64,000 nt of DNA from Methylobacterium cerastii. GTDB lineage: Bacteria > Pseudomonadota > Alphaproteobacteria > Rhizobiales > Beijerinckiaceae. Position 1 is the first letter of the stretch, and the number at the start of each line of letters is the position of its first letter. The translations under genes were made by a program, and so were the position numbers. The notes beneath the pieces are model-generated. The model worked only from the letters and a program-made list of their open reading frames with translations, searched no databases and was not told where the DNA came from. Positions 1-8,946 of this stretch are shown in pieces. The stretch spans positions 94,969 through 158,968 of the forward strand of contig NZ_BPQG01000044.1 of NCBI RefSeq assembly GCF_022179125.1, read 5' to 3'.

Positions 1-1
1 C

Positions 2-1138
2 TCGACCCTGTCGCGCACGCTTGCCCTGGTCGGGCTCGGGGTGCTCGCCGGCACCGCCGTCCTCGGCCTGCTGCTGGCCCGATCGATCGTGCGGCCGCTC
101 GGCGCGCTCACCGCGGCGCTCAAGGCCCTGGCCGCCCGGCAGGCGCTGGAGCAGGTGCCCGGCAGCACCCGGCGCGACGAGATCGGCGACATCGCCCGGG
201 CCGTGGTGACCATCCGCGACGTCTCCCTCGAGGAGGCCGCGGCGCAGTTGAAGACGACCGAGGCCACCCGCTTGCGCGAGGAGCAGGCGCGCCGCGCCCT
301 CCTGCGCGACCTCGCCGAACGCTTCGAGCGCTCGGTCGGCGGCATCGTCGCGCGGGTCGCCGGCTCGGTGGCCGGGCTGCAGGCCGCCTCGGGCGGCATG
401 CGCGACGCGGTCGAGGGCACCTCGCAACGGTCGAGCAGCGTCGCGACCACCGCCAACGAGACCGCCCAGAACGTCAACACCGTCGCCGCGGCGGCCGAGG
501 AGCTCGGGGCCACGGTCCAGGAGATCGGGCGGCAGGTCGAGCAGGCGGCGGAGATGTCGGACGGCGCGGTGCGCGAGGCGACGCGGACGCAGGCCGCCAT
601 GGACGCGCTGGCCGCGGCCGCGACCCGGATCGGCGACGTCGTCGGCCTGGTCTCGACCATCGCCGGCCAGACCAACCTGCTGGCGCTCAACGCCACGATC
701 GAGGCGGCGCGCGCCGGGGAGGCGGGCCGCGGCTTCGCGGTGGTGGCGGCGGAGGTGAAGGACCTGGCTTCGCAGACGGCGCGGGCAACGGGTGAGATCG
801 GCCAGCAGATCGCCTCGATCCAGGCAGCCGCGGGCGAAGCCTCCGAGGCGATCCATGCGATCGCCGGGCGGATCGAGGCGATGAACCGGGTGTCGACCAG
901 CATCGCCGCCGCGGTGGAGGAGCAGGGCGTCACGACCCAGGAGATCGTGCGCAACATGGGCGAGGCTTCGGCCGGGACCAGCGCGATGACGGCGGACATC
1001 GCCGCGGTCGCCAGCGCCGCGAACGCAGCCGGCAGCGAGGTCGCGGCGGTGCTGCTCGCCTCGAACGCGCTGGCCGGCCAATCGGAGGAACTGCGCGCCG
1101 AGGTCGGCAGCTTCCTGGCGGGCGTCCGCGCCGCCTGA
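2..1138 (+). CDS. Methyl-accepting chemotaxis protein, C-terminal part
   Basis: The gene enters from the left edge, so its sensor domain is not visible. The visible part opens with a hydrophobic membrane segment (about residues 5-25), then a HAMP linker, then a long alanine-rich coiled coil. The cytoplasmic hairpin tip is plain at about 655-780: [20 protein letters not shown] followed by [15 protein letters not shown], the family hallmark that contacts CheA and CheW. The protein should sit in the inner membrane and pass ligand information to the flagellar motor or another Che pathway. The stop TGA is at 1136-1138. No methylation pentapeptide was assigned, and the ligand cannot be told. Confidence 0.95.
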   Translation, partial: STLSRTLALVGLGVLAGTAVLGLLLARSIVRPLGALTAALKALAARQALEQVPGSTRRDEIGDIARAVVTIRDVSLEEAAAQLKTTEATRLREEQARRALLRDLAERFERSVGGIVARVAGSVAGLQAASGGMRDAVEGTSQRSSSVATTANETAQNVNTVAAAAEELGATVQEIGRQVEQAAEMSDGAVREATRTQAAMDALAAAATRIGDVVGLVSTIAGQTNLLALNATIEAARAGEAGRGFAVVAAEVKDLASQTARATGEIGQQIASIQAAAGEASEAIHAIAGRIEAMNRVSTSIAAAVEEQGVTTQEIVRNMGEASAGTSAMTADIAAVASAANAAGSEVAAVLLASNALAGQSEELRAEVGSFLAGVRAA

Positions 1139-1304
1139 GCGGCGCGGGTCGTTCGGCGGCTCGGCCCTGGGGGCCGGCGCGCTCCCGACCGAAGGCGGGG
1201 ATCGGGGAGGGATCATGCTCTCCGAGCTCGCCGAGGACAGCAGCTCGCCCAGGACGCTCGCACCAGCCCGCGCGGTTCGCGGCGCCGAGGGCCTAAAACA
1301 CGAA

Positions 1305-1333
1305 GGGCCGCCCGACCCGATGGCTGGACGGCC
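1305..1333 (-). terminator. Rho-independent-like hairpin behind the small secreted protein
   Basis: A GC-rich hairpin (GGGCCGCCC-type arm at 1305-1313, pairing arm at 1325-1333) lies just downstream of the minus-strand gene ending at 1357. Read on the minus strand it is followed by TTCGTGTTTT, a loose T-rich tail. Confidence 0.5.
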
Positions 1334-1356
1334 CCCGCAAGGCGGGATCGCGGCGA

Positions 1357-1695
1357 TCAGCGGCCGATGGCGCCGCGCTTGAAGCCGAAGCCCGGGACCT
1401 CGCAGCCGCAGGACGAGTTGAACGGCGCCGGGCGGGTCACGCAGTTGCCGCGGGCGGTGACGCAGATGCTGCCGCCGCGGCCGCCGCCGCGGAAGTCGTC
1501 GCGGTCGCGGCGGCGCTCGTAGCGGTCCTCCTCGTAGTCGCGACGGCGCGGGCGGTCTTCGTCGTAGCCGCGGTCGAACCGGCGCGGGCCGCCGTACTCG
1601 TTGCCGTAATACTGGGCGCTGGCCCCGGTCGCGCCGAGGGTCGTCCCGAGGGTCAGGGCGGCGATGGCCGCGAGGGTGTAGCGCTTGATGGTCAT
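1357..1695 (-). CDS. Small secreted Arg/Asp-rich protein of unknown function
   Basis: This 112-residue protein begins MTIKRYTLAAIAALTLGTT and has a classic Sec signal peptide ending near GASAQ. The mature part is rich in Tyr, Arg, Asp and Gly and ends with a short cysteine-containing segment (CVTARGNCVT and a SSCGCEVPG stretch, four Cys in all), so disulphides are possible in the periplasm. I do not recognise a named family; such small basic secreted proteins are common in Methylobacterium. The ATG at 1693-1695 was chosen because the signal peptide starts there; a longer upstream reading has no signal sequence. Confidence 0.7.
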   Translation of the reverse strand: MTIKRYTLAAIAALTLGTTLGATGASAQYYGNEYGGPRRFDRGYDEDRPRRRDYEEDRYERRRDRDDFRGGGRGGSICVTARGNCVTRPAPFNSSCGCEVPGFGFKRGAIGR

Positions 1696-1978
1696 GGGAT
1701 GTGTCCGTCTCCGGTCCGAGATCGACGTGGGGTCTACGATTGGCTGCCTGAACGGCGGCTGAGGCCGGCGCAACAGCTGTCTGCGCCCCGGCCTCGACGC
1801 TCAACGCGCCAGACTGCGCATCGGCCGTCCCGATCCTCCGGTATGGTGGATGCGAGGCACCGGACACCATCCGCCGCGGCCCGTGCGACCCGGCCGCGGT
1901 TGCCGGAAGCGGCCGGCCTCGCTACTGACGCGGGCGAAAATGTTTCCCGTGAAACCCTCTCCGGAGCGGCCCGCCGAC

Positions 1979-2413
1979 ATGGAGCTTCTCAAGCTCGCCG
2001 CCCTCGACGCCGAGGACCTCACCGTGATCTCGGCGCACCTGCAGGATGCGGTGCTGAACGTCGCCGACCTCACGTTCCTAGCCGCCGAGCACCGCTTCGT
2101 GCTCGCGCTGCGCCGGTTCGATTGGCAGAGCCCGGAGACGCCGCGGCGACGGCTCGCCGGCCTGCATTTCGAGCGCGTGCTCGGGGTCCGCACCCGCGGC
2201 CTGACGCCGGGGGACGCGCCCTTGAGCCTGCTCGCGATCACCTTCGAGGAGACCGAGGCGCCCTCGGGCCTGGTCACGCTGCTGTTCTCGGGCCAGGCCG
2301 CGATCCGCCTCGAGGTCGAGTGCATCGAGGTGCGGATGAAGGACCTCGGCCCGGTCTGGGAGGCCGAGAGCCGCCCGGGCCACGCGGCGCCCGCGCCCGG
2401 CCCGTCGGCTTGA
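1979..2413 (+). CDS. DUF2948 family protein
   Basis: A 144-residue protein starting MELLKLAALDAEDLTVISAH, with the DUF2948 pattern LQDAVLNVADLTFL near the N-terminus and ALRRFDWQ in the middle. It has no known biochemical role. In alphaproteobacteria it sits directly upstream of hisD, as here with a 38-base gap, which is the main support for the call. The ATG at 1979 is preferred over an upstream ATG at 1850 because the extra residues are Arg/Pro-rich and unlike the family. Confidence 0.85.
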   Translation: MELLKLAALDAEDLTVISAHLQDAVLNVADLTFLAAEHRFVLALRRFDWQSPETPRRRLAGLHFERVLGVRTRGLTPGDAPLSLLAITFEETEAPSGLVTLLFSGQAAIRLEVECIEVRMKDLGPVWEAESRPGHAAPAPGPSA

Positions 2414-2451
2414 GCCGTCGCGCCCCACACCATCAAGAGAAGCACGCGCCG

Positions 2452-3747
2452 ATGATCCGCCTCGATAGCAGCGACCCGACCTTCGCGGAGGATTTCGCCC
2501 GGCTGCTCACGGTCAAGCGCGAGATCTCGGAGGACGTGGACGAGACCGTGCGCGGCATCATCGCCGGCGTGGTGAAGGGCGGCGACACCGCGCTCGTCGA
2601 CTACACCCGTCAATTCGACCGGCTCGGCGAGGGCTTCACCGCGTCCGCCTTGCGGGTCACCGAGGATGAGATCGCCGCGGCGCTCCAGGCCTGCCCACCC
2701 GAGGCGCTGGAGGCTTTGCGCTTCGCCGCTGCCCGGATCGAGGCGTTCCATGCGGGCCAAGTCCCCGGCGACCGGATGGAGACCGACGCCCTTGGCGTCA
2801 CCTCGGGCTGGCGCTGGACCGCGCTGGAATCGGTGGGGCTCTACGTGCCCGGCGGCACGGCGAGCTACCCGTCCTCGGTGCTGATGAACGCGATCCCAGC
2901 GCGCGTCGCCGGCGTGCCGCGGATCGTCATGGTCGTGCCGATGCCCGACGGGCAGTCGAACCCGTTGGTGCTCGCCGCCGCGCACCTGTCGGGCGTGCAC
3001 GAGGTCTACCGCGTCGGCGGGGCGCAGGCGGTGGCTGCGCTGGCTTACGGCACCGAGACGATCGCCCCGGTCGCCAAGGTCGTCGGCCCCGGCAACGCCT
3101 ACGTCGCGGCGGCCAAGCGCCGGGTGTTCGGGCAGGTCGGCATCGACATGATCGCCGGCCCCTCCGAGGTGCTGATCCTGGCAGACGGCCACGCCAACCC
3201 CGATTGGATCGCCGCCGACCTTCTGGCCCAGGCCGAGCACGATGTGGCGGCCCAGTCGATCCTGATCACCGACAGCGCGGAACTCGCCGAGGCCGTGGAG
3301 GCCGCCGTCGAGCGGGCGCTGACCACCCTGCCGCGCCAGGAGATCGCGCGGGCGAGCTGGCGCGACTACGGCGCGATCGTCCGGGTGAGGCACTTCGACG
3401 AGGCGGTGCCCCTGGTCGATCGCCTCGCGCCCGAGCACCTGGAGATCGAGACGCAGGACGCCGAGGCGCTGTCCAAGAAGATCCGCAACGCCGGGGCGAT
3501 CTTCCTCGGCTCCCACACGCCCGAGGCCATCGGCGACTACGTCGGCGGCCCCAACCACGTGCTGCCGACGGCGCGCTCTGCGCGGTTCTCCTCGGGCCTC
3601 GGCGTCCTCGACTTCATGAAGCGCACCACGATCCTCGCCTGCACGCCGGAGAGCTTGCGGGCGCTCGGCCCCGCGGCGATAACGCTGGGCCGGTCGGAGG
3701 GCCTCGAGGGGCATGCCCGCTCCGTCGCGATCCGGCTGAACCTGTAG
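2452..3747 (+). CDS. hisD: Histidinol dehydrogenase
   Basis: HisD (431 residues) oxidises L-histidinol through histidinal to L-histidine with two NAD+, the last step of histidine synthesis, in the cytoplasm. Family blocks are clear: [70 protein letters not shown], and the zinc/catalytic region LAPEHLEIE followed by [13 protein letters not shown]. Length matches the usual 430-440. An AGAGAAG purine stretch precedes the ATG at 2452. It lies between DUF2948 and UPF0262, the usual alphaproteobacterial order, detached from the other his genes. Confidence 0.98.
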   Translation: MIRLDSSDPTFAEDFARLLTVKREISEDVDETVRGIIAGVVKGGDTALVDYTRQFDRLGEGFTASALRVTEDEIAAALQACPPEALEALRFAAARIEAFHAGQVPGDRMETDALGVTSGWRWTALESVGLYVPGGTASYPSSVLMNAIPARVAGVPRIVMVVPMPDGQSNPLVLAAAHLSGVHEVYRVGGAQAVAALAYGTETIAPVAKVVGPGNAYVAAAKRRVFGQVGIDMIAGPSEVLILADGHANPDWIAADLLAQAEHDVAAQSILITDSAELAEAVEAAVERALTTLPRQEIARASWRDYGAIVRVRHFDEAVPLVDRLAPEHLEIETQDAEALSKKIRNAGAIFLGSHTPEAIGDYVGGPNHVLPTARSARFSSGLGVLDFMKRTTILACTPESLRALGPAAITLGRSEGLEGHARSVAIRLNL

Positions 3748-3751
3748 GGGC

Positions 3752-4276
3752 ATGCGCACGATGTCGGAGGCCAAGGGGACTGAGACGCAGGCTGAGAAGC
3801 CGGCCGGCAAGGGCACGGACCGCCTGGTCTCGGTGGCGCTCGACGAGGACTCGATCGGCCGCGGCAACCCGGACCAGGAGCACGAGCGCGCCATCGCGAT
3901 CTTCGACATCATCGAGGACAACCACTTCGCCATCCCCGGTCGCACCGGCCCCTACGCGCTCCACCTCGGGCTCGTGGAGAACAAGCTCTCCTTCGCGATC
4001 CAGTCGCCGTCGGGCGAGCCGGTGATGACCCACCTGCTGTCGCTGACGCCTTTCCGCCGGGTGATCCGCGACTACGAGATGATCTGCGAGAGCTACTACA
4101 ACGCCATCCGCACCGCCTCGCCGACGCAGATCGAGGCGATCGACATGGGCCGGCGCGGCCTGCACAACGAGGCCTCGGAGACCTTGAAGGAGCGGCTCTC
4201 CGGCAAGGTCGACCTCGACCACGACACCGCGCGGCGGCTGTTCACCCTGATCTTCGCCTTGCACTGGAAGGGCTGA
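3752..4276 (+). CDS. UPF0262 family protein
   Basis: A 174-residue cytoplasmic protein of the UPF0262 family, with the recognisable stretches [20 protein letters not shown] and [14 protein letters not shown] and a C-terminus near [12 protein letters not shown]. Its function is unknown. It starts four bases after hisD ends, so it is almost surely co-transcribed; a second ATG at 3761 is an equally possible start. The first 25 residues are charged and probably disordered. Confidence 0.88.
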   Translation: MRTMSEAKGTETQAEKPAGKGTDRLVSVALDEDSIGRGNPDQEHERAIAIFDIIEDNHFAIPGRTGPYALHLGLVENKLSFAIQSPSGEPVMTHLLSLTPFRRVIRDYEMICESYYNAIRTASPTQIEAIDMGRRGLHNEASETLKERLSGKVDLDHDTARRLFTLIFALHWKG

Positions 4277-4354
4277 GGTGGCGTTGCGCCGCCCCGAGCG
4301 CGCTCCGCCGAAGTGGGCACCGGTTCGGCGTCAGAGCGCGCGGCATCGCGGAGT

Positions 4355-4399
4355 CCCGGCATCGCTTCCGATCGCGACGCGATCGGAAGCGATGCCGGG
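4355..4399. repeat. 22-bp perfect palindrome with a one-base loop
   Basis: The arms 4355-4376 and 4378-4399 are exact reverse complements around a single A at 4377. It lies in the 152-base gap between UPF0262 and the phosphatase. The bases just upstream (4310-4335, CCGAAGTGGGCACCGGTTCG) resemble an intergenic motif I recall from other Rhizobiales, so 4300-4400 may be one copy of a dispersed element. A hairpin this strong would affect read-through or mRNA stability. Confidence 0.8.
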
Positions 4400-4428
4400 T
4401 CCGCACCGACGCTGAAAGCCCACGCGCG

Positions 4429-4914
4429 ATGGACGTCCTCGTCCCGCCTCAGCCCGGCGACCTCGTCGTGCCGCGCAAGCGCCGGGTGCAATCGGTGCTG
4501 TTCATGTGCAACTTCAACGCCGTGCGCTCCCCCGCGGCGGAGGTGATCGCGCGCCACTACTTCGGCAAGTCGGTCTACGTGCAATCGGCCGGCGTGCGCT
4601 CGGGCGAGCCGGTCGACCCGTTCATGGTCGCGGCGCTGGACGAGATCGGCATCGACGCCAAGAAGCACCGGCCGCGCACCGTCGAGGAGCTCGACGAGTG
4701 GGAGGGGCTGAACTTCGACCTGATCGTGACGCTCGCCCCCGAGGCCCACCACAAGGCGCTGGCCCTCACCCATACGCTCGCCGCCGACGTCGAGTACTGG
4801 CAGACGGCCGACCCGACCATCCTCCAGGACGCCTCGCGCGACCAACGCATGGACGCCTATCGCGACGTCCGCGACGGGCTGACCTACCGGATCAAGATGC
4901 GGCTGAAGGGGTAG
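4429..4914 (+). CDS. Low-molecular-weight phosphatase family protein (arsenate reductase-like)
   Basis: This 161-residue protein has the LMW tyrosine-phosphatase fold: the P-loop Cys-x5-Arg-Ser is seen as VLFMCNFNAVRSPAAE (about residues 24-39) and a distal DPT stretch (ADPTI) could supply the general acid Asp. The P-loop differs from the textbook CLGNICRS. In alphaproteobacteria this gene follows UPF0262, as here, often annotated as arsenate reductase, but no ars genes are nearby. I favour a protein or small-molecule phosphatase; substrate unknown. The ATG at 4429 is followed by about 20 poorly conserved residues. Confidence 0.85.
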   Translation: MDVLVPPQPGDLVVPRKRRVQSVLFMCNFNAVRSPAAEVIARHYFGKSVYVQSAGVRSGEPVDPFMVAALDEIGIDAKKHRPRTVEELDEWEGLNFDLIVTLAPEAHHKALALTHTLAADVEYWQTADPTILQDASRDQRMDAYRDVRDGLTYRIKMRLKG

Positions 4915-4935
4915 GGGACACGGGGCGCTGGTTTT

Positions 4936-4976
4936 CTTCCCTCCTCGCAGAAGGGGGAGGGGGACGCGGCTCCGCG
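4936..4976. repeat. Palindromic C/G-rich repeat between convergent genes
   Basis: TCCCTCCTCGCAGAAGGGGG (from 4938) followed by GAGGGGG can fold back on itself, and CGCGG/CCGCG arms at 4965-4976 form a second small hairpin. It resembles the other CCCTCC/GGAGGG elements of the window and lies between two convergent genes, where it could help end both transcripts. Confidence 0.55.
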
Positions 4977-4981
4977 TGCCC

Positions 4982-5845
4982 TCAGGCCTCGATCCGGCGC
5001 ATCCCCGTCACCGCGCCATAGCTGTTGGCCTCGATCCGCGCGGCCGCCTGGCGCAGGGGCTCGATCGCCACCGCCATGTGGTGGCCGTTGGCGTGGAGCA
5101 GCGTGTCGGCGTCGAGCATCAGGCCGGTATGGCCGCGCCAGTCGACGAAGTCGCCGCGGCGTAAGCCCTCGAAGGCGAGCGGCAGGGGCCGGCCGACGGC
5201 GCGGGCCTGCTGGTCGGCATCGCGCGGGCAGGGGAGGCCGGCAAGATCCAGGCAGAGCTGGACCAGGCCCGAGCAGTCAAGGCCGAGGCTGGTGCGCCCG
5301 CCCCAGAGGTATGGGGTGCCGACGAGCCGTTCGGCGGTGCCGGCATAGTCCGGCGTCGTCCGGTCGAGCGGCGCGCAATGGGCCGAAAACACGAAGGCGT
5401 CGCCGACCCGCACGAAGTCGCCCTCCGTCCCCGCGACCGCGATCCGCGCGCCGAGGCTCAGATGGCCGAGCGCCGGGCGCTTCATGTCGGGGGCGGGGTA
5501 GAGGAAGCTGCGCAGCGCCGTCACCCGGTGGGTCGGGGCCGGGTCGGCCGGGCCGAGGCTCGCCGCGGGCAGGTAGCCGACATAGCCGTCGCGCACGAGC
5601 TGGACCCAGGCGAACCCGTCGCGAACCTCGTACAAGGTCACCGCGTCGCCCATCACCGCCTCCGTCTCGAGGCCGGCTTCCGCACGCGGCGTCCGGCGCA
5701 AGGGGGCCGCCGGGATCACGACCTGCCGTGGCTCGCCGGCGACGAAGCGTGCCGCCTCAACTGTGCCGCGTAGGCGGATGTCGGCGAGATCCGGCCGAGC
5801 CGGCGTTGTCCGCGGGTCGTGGGTCAGGGTTTCGCTACGCGACAT
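4982..5845 (-). CDS. NlpC/P60 family peptidoglycan hydrolase with SH3-like domains
   Basis: A 287-residue protein: two SH3-like segments (about residues 25-150, with YEVRDGFAWVQLVRDGYVGY) then an NlpC/P60 (C40) papain-like domain. The catalytic Cys is in LGLDCSGLVQ, the His in DWRGHTGLML, and HANGHHMAV supplies the third polar residue. These enzymes cut the D-Glu/meso-DAP bond in cell-wall peptides or free muropeptides. No signal peptide is visible from the ATG at 5845, so export or a cytoplasmic recycling role is open. The start was taken at MSRSETLTHD; upstream residues look non-coding. Confidence 0.88.
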   Translation of the reverse strand: MSRSETLTHDPRTTPARPDLADIRLRGTVEAARFVAGEPRQVVIPAAPLRRTPRAEAGLETEAVMGDAVTLYEVRDGFAWVQLVRDGYVGYLPAASLGPADPAPTHRVTALRSFLYPAPDMKRPALGHLSLGARIAVAGTEGDFVRVGDAFVFSAHCAPLDRTTPDYAGTAERLVGTPYLWGGRTSLGLDCSGLVQLCLDLAGLPCPRDADQQARAVGRPLPLAFEGLRRGDFVDWRGHTGLMLDADTLLHANGHHMAVAIEPLRQAAARIEANSYGAVTGMRRIEA

Positions 5846-6113
5846 GACGGCTCGGGTTTTCAGGCGGTTCGAGCTTGCATGATCGGCTTCCGCCGTGACC
5901 GAACCACGCCTGCGCCGATCGCCCATGCTGCGCCATTTCGACGCAGTACCGTGACGCGCGAGGTGGCAATTGCATCATGAATGCGCTGACGCCGTCGAAG
6001 ACAGATGAGCGGCCTGCCTGTCCATTCGGCACCCTCGGTCCATGCGGGGGCCGACCGCGCCGGCCGCGTTTTGATGCAGTGCACAATGGCCTCGAATCGG
6101 GTAGGGTCCGAGG

Positions 6114-6467
6114 ATGACGAGCGCGAGCCCAGCCGTGAAGAAGTCGAAGAAGAGCTTTGCCGACCTGCCGCCGATCCGGGTCCGCCGCGAGCCGCCGACC
6201 ATCGTCGAGGCGGTGATCGCCGCGCAGGACCTGTCCGACGACCTGGAGCAGCAGATCGAGATCGCCGCCGGGCTGATCGGCCTGCCCGCGGACGAGGTCC
6301 GCCCGCACGTCGTGGCGGCGGTGAAGGCCAAGCCGGAGCGGATGCCGGAGCGCATCATCGCCCAGGCCGGCCCGAGCCGCGCGCCCCGTACCGTCATCGT
6401 CGAGCGCCGCACCCGGCCGCCGGTGATCGTCGAGCGCCGCGGCCGCCCCCTCGACCCGCGGCGCTGA
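6114..6467 (+). CDS. Hypothetical protein with a repeated VIVERR tail
   Basis: A 117-residue basic protein of no family I recognise. The middle (IVEAVIAAQDLSDDLEQQIE through GLPADEVRPHV) reads as a compact helical domain. The C-terminus has two near copies of the motif V-I-V-E-R-R-x-R-P (VIVERRTRP, VIVERRGRP), probably disordered. Coding potential is supported by strong third-position GC, and the stop is well placed before the next, convergent gene. Confidence 0.6.
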   Translation: MTSASPAVKKSKKSFADLPPIRVRREPPTIVEAVIAAQDLSDDLEQQIEIAAGLIGLPADEVRPHVVAAVKAKPERMPERIIAQAGPSRAPRTVIVERRTRPPVIVERRGRPLDPRR

Positions 6468-6498
6468 GGTCGCCCGCGGATCGCGTCCAGGTTCGGTG

Positions 6499-7197
6499 CT
6501 ACCAGGCGAGGGTCTCGCCGCGGTAGTCGAGGTACATTGTGCCGGGCTGGCCGAGCCGGGCCTCGATCACGTCGGCCATGCCGCCGACGCTGGTCGCCAC
6601 GTCGATGTCCGCCTCGGCGCCCCCCATCTCGGTCCGCACCCAGCCCGGGTGCATCAGAACCACGCTCAAGGCCTCCGCCTGGTGGCGGATCGCGAAGCTA
6701 CGCACCAAGGTGTTCAGCGCCGCCTTGCTGGCGCGGTAGTTCTCCCAGCCGCCCGAGGTGTTGAGCCCGACGCTGCCGAGGATCGAACTCATGAACACCA
6801 GGCTGCCGCCGGGTGCGAGGCGGTCGCGGAAGGTCTCCGCGAAGCGCACTGGGCTGATCGCGTTGGTGAGGTAGACCTGCGCCGCGACCTGCCGCGGCAC
6901 CGCGTGCAGCGGATCGTGCGCTTGCGTCGCGACGCCGGCGACCACGAACACCAGATCGAAGGTCTGCGATGCGAGCCGATCGTGCAGGCCTGAGACCGCC
7001 GCGTCGTCGTCGATGTCGGCGGTCTCGATCGTCAACGCCTCGGATTTCAGGGCGGCGAGCCCCGGCGATGCGTTGCGCTGGGTCGCGGTGACGCGCCAGC
7101 CGCGCGCCAGGAAGGTCTCGACGAGCCCGAGACCGAGGCCGCGCGAGGCCCCGACGATGAGCGCGTTCTTGGCCGACGGATGGTTGGCTGCTGCCAT
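6499..7197 (-). CDS. SDR family NAD(P)-dependent oxidoreductase
   Basis: A 232-residue short-chain dehydrogenase: nucleotide loop GASRGLGLGL at residues 14-23, the VVAGVATQ segment in place of NNAG, Ser in FMSSILGS and the active pair Y-x3-K in YRASKAALN. It resembles the CsgA/sniffer-type group of small SDRs; the substrate cannot be read. The ATG at 7195-7197 (MAAANHPSAKNALIVGA) places the Rossmann strand at the expected distance. It is divergent from DUF1993 across about 250 bases with no obvious gene. Confidence 0.88.
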   Translation of the reverse strand: MAAANHPSAKNALIVGASRGLGLGLVETFLARGWRVTATQRNASPGLAALKSEALTIETADIDDDAAVSGLHDRLASQTFDLVFVVAGVATQAHDPLHAVPRQVAAQVYLTNAISPVRFAETFRDRLAPGGSLVFMSSILGSVGLNTSGGWENYRASKAALNTLVRSFAIRHQAEALSVVLMHPGWVRTEMGGAEADIDVATSVGGMADVIEARLGQPGTMYLDYRGETLAW

Positions 7198-7447
7198 GGG
7201 ATGTCTCCGTGGGGACCGGGTCCGAGGTACGACCTGTGCCGAGAGAATTGGCGTCGTTGCGGCCGGGCGACAGACCCCGGTGCAGCGGCAGCGTGTGCCG
7301 GCGCACCGATTCCGGGGCGCGGTTCCAGGTCGAGCCCGCATCGCGAGGGACTCCAAGCGGCGAGCAATTTGCTGCAGATCTCCTGGTTCGTATGTGAGGG
7401 CACCGGCTCGAATCGCGTGAGCGGGCCGCTCGATGCCGGAGAGAGCC

Positions 7448-8011
7448 ATGACCCTGCAAGATGTCCTCGTCCCGACCTACCTTCAGATGCTGGAGGCGCT
7501 GTCGGCCTGGCTCGGCAAAGCCGAGACGCAGCAGCCGGAGGGCGCCGAGACGCTGCCTGCAGAGCGCTTGGCAAACGACATGTTCCCGCTGTCGACGCAG
7601 GTCCGTTTCGCCTGCGTGCAGGCTCATGAAGGCGTCGCCCGATTGCGCGGCGAGCCGCTTCCGCCGGCGGTCGAAGTCCTGATCGACGAGGGTCGGAACG
7701 CGGGCGACCGTCCCGGCTCGATCGCGGAGGCGCGGGAGAGGATCGCCGAAACGGTGGAGGCCGTGCGGGGCGCCGCCGTTGCCATGCCGACCATCGACCC
7801 GGCGACGCCGATCGCCCACACGCTGCCGCAGGGCTTGGTGTTCGACCTCACGGCCGAGCAGTACGTGCGCGACTGGGCGCTGCCGCAGTTCTATTTTCAC
7901 GTGATGGCGGCCTACGCGATCCTGCGCGCAAGCGGCGTCGAGCTCGGCAAGGCCGATTACGTCGCCCACATGTTCGCGTATCTGCGCCCGGGCACGCCGC
8001 CCGCCCCATAG
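7448..8011 (+). CDS. DUF1993 domain-containing protein
   Basis: A 187-residue protein matching DUF1993: MTLQDVLVPTYLQMLEALSA at the start, FPLSTQVRFACVQAHEGVAR in the middle, and a C-terminal DWALPQFYFHVMAAYAILRA that reads like a DinB/YfiT-type four-helix bundle. Its activity is unknown. A GGAGAG sequence sits just before the ATG at 7448, which decides this start over the ATG at 7433. Confidence 0.85.
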   Translation: MTLQDVLVPTYLQMLEALSAWLGKAETQQPEGAETLPAERLANDMFPLSTQVRFACVQAHEGVARLRGEPLPPAVEVLIDEGRNAGDRPGSIAEARERIAETVEAVRGAAVAMPTIDPATPIAHTLPQGLVFDLTAEQYVRDWALPQFYFHVMAAYAILRASGVELGKADYVAHMFAYLRPGTPPAP

Positions 8012-8019
8012 GCGCCCGC

Positions 8020-8733
8020 TCAATCCCCCGTCTGCACCGCCCAGGTGGCGTGGCGGATGCCGGGTTGGGTCGCCAGCGCCGCCACCACCGCGTCGAGGTC
8101 CTTGGCCGCCACCGCGCTGGCGATGAGGGTCGCGACCACGTCCACCGCCGCGTCGCCGCGCTCCTCCACCGCGACGCCGCCGACCGGGTAGCCCGCCGCC
8201 TCGAGCCGCTCGACCAGCATGTCCTGCGCCGGGCCGGCCGCACCGGGGGCGGTGGTGACCTGGACCTCGTAGGTCGCCTCCGTGGCACTCTCGTCGATCG
8301 GGAAGCGGTTGATCGCGTTGACGAGCGGGCGCAGCAGGGTGTTGCAGGCCAGGACGGCGACGGCGACGAACAGCGCCTCCAGCGGCAGGTCGGCCCCGGC
8401 GAAGGCGCCGACTGCGGCCGAGCACCACAGGGTCGCTGCCGTGTTGAGGCCGCGGACGTTCATGCCCTCCTTCATGATCACGCCGGCGCCGAGGAAGCCG
8501 ATGCCGGAGATCACGTAGGCGACGGTGCGGGTGGCGCCCTCGGCCCCCGTCAGCCGCATGCCGAGGTCGACGAAGGCGGCGGCCCCCACCGCCACCAGCA
8601 CCGCCGTGCGCAGGCCGGCGGTGCGCTGGCGGTACTGACGCTCGGCGCCGATCAGGGTGCCGAGCACGAAGGCGACGACCAGGCTGATCGCCGAGTTGAC
8701 CGGTTCGGGGAGGGGCGTGGGCAGAAGGACCAT
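8020..8733 (-). CDS. MgtC/SapB family membrane protein
   Basis: A 237-residue inner-membrane protein with the MgtC signature: GTLIGAERQYRQRTAGLRTA, then VAYVISGIGFLGAGVIMKEG and TAATLWCSAAVGAFAG, giving about four to five membrane helices. The C-terminal 80 residues form a soluble ACT-like domain (EVQVTTAPGAAG onward). MgtC proteins support growth at low magnesium and are proposed to modulate the F1Fo ATPase. The start at 8733 follows an AGGAGA ribosome site at 8738-8745 on the minus strand. It converges with DUF1993 with an eight-base gap. Confidence 0.92.
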   Translation of the reverse strand: MVLLPTPLPEPVNSAISLVVAFVLGTLIGAERQYRQRTAGLRTAVLVAVGAAAFVDLGMRLTGAEGATRTVAYVISGIGFLGAGVIMKEGMNVRGLNTAATLWCSAAVGAFAGADLPLEALFVAVAVLACNTLLRPLVNAINRFPIDESATEATYEVQVTTAPGAAGPAQDMLVERLEAAGYPVGGVAVEERGDAAVDVVATLIASAVAAKDLDAVVAALATQPGIRHATWAVQTGD

Positions 8734-8946
8734 CCGGTCTCCTAGACGGACGCGCATGACGCTTCCGTGACGATCTCCGCTACCACCGCAGGTCGCGGCG
8801 GGATTGACGGGTGCCCCGGGCAGCGGGCACACCGGCCTTGCTCATGGATCGCTCAAGAATCCAGGTGCCGCGGCCACGTCCGCGGCGTTCGACGAGGAGA
8901 CTTGCAGGATGAAGGCTCACCTACAGTCGGCCGGGCTTTTCCGCGC

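Noticed and set aside
1801-3945. Long minus-strand open frame of over 700 codons opposite hisD
   Set aside because: It is Arg/Gly/Ala/His-rich, matches no family and lies exactly opposite a conserved gene; high GC makes such antisense frames common here.
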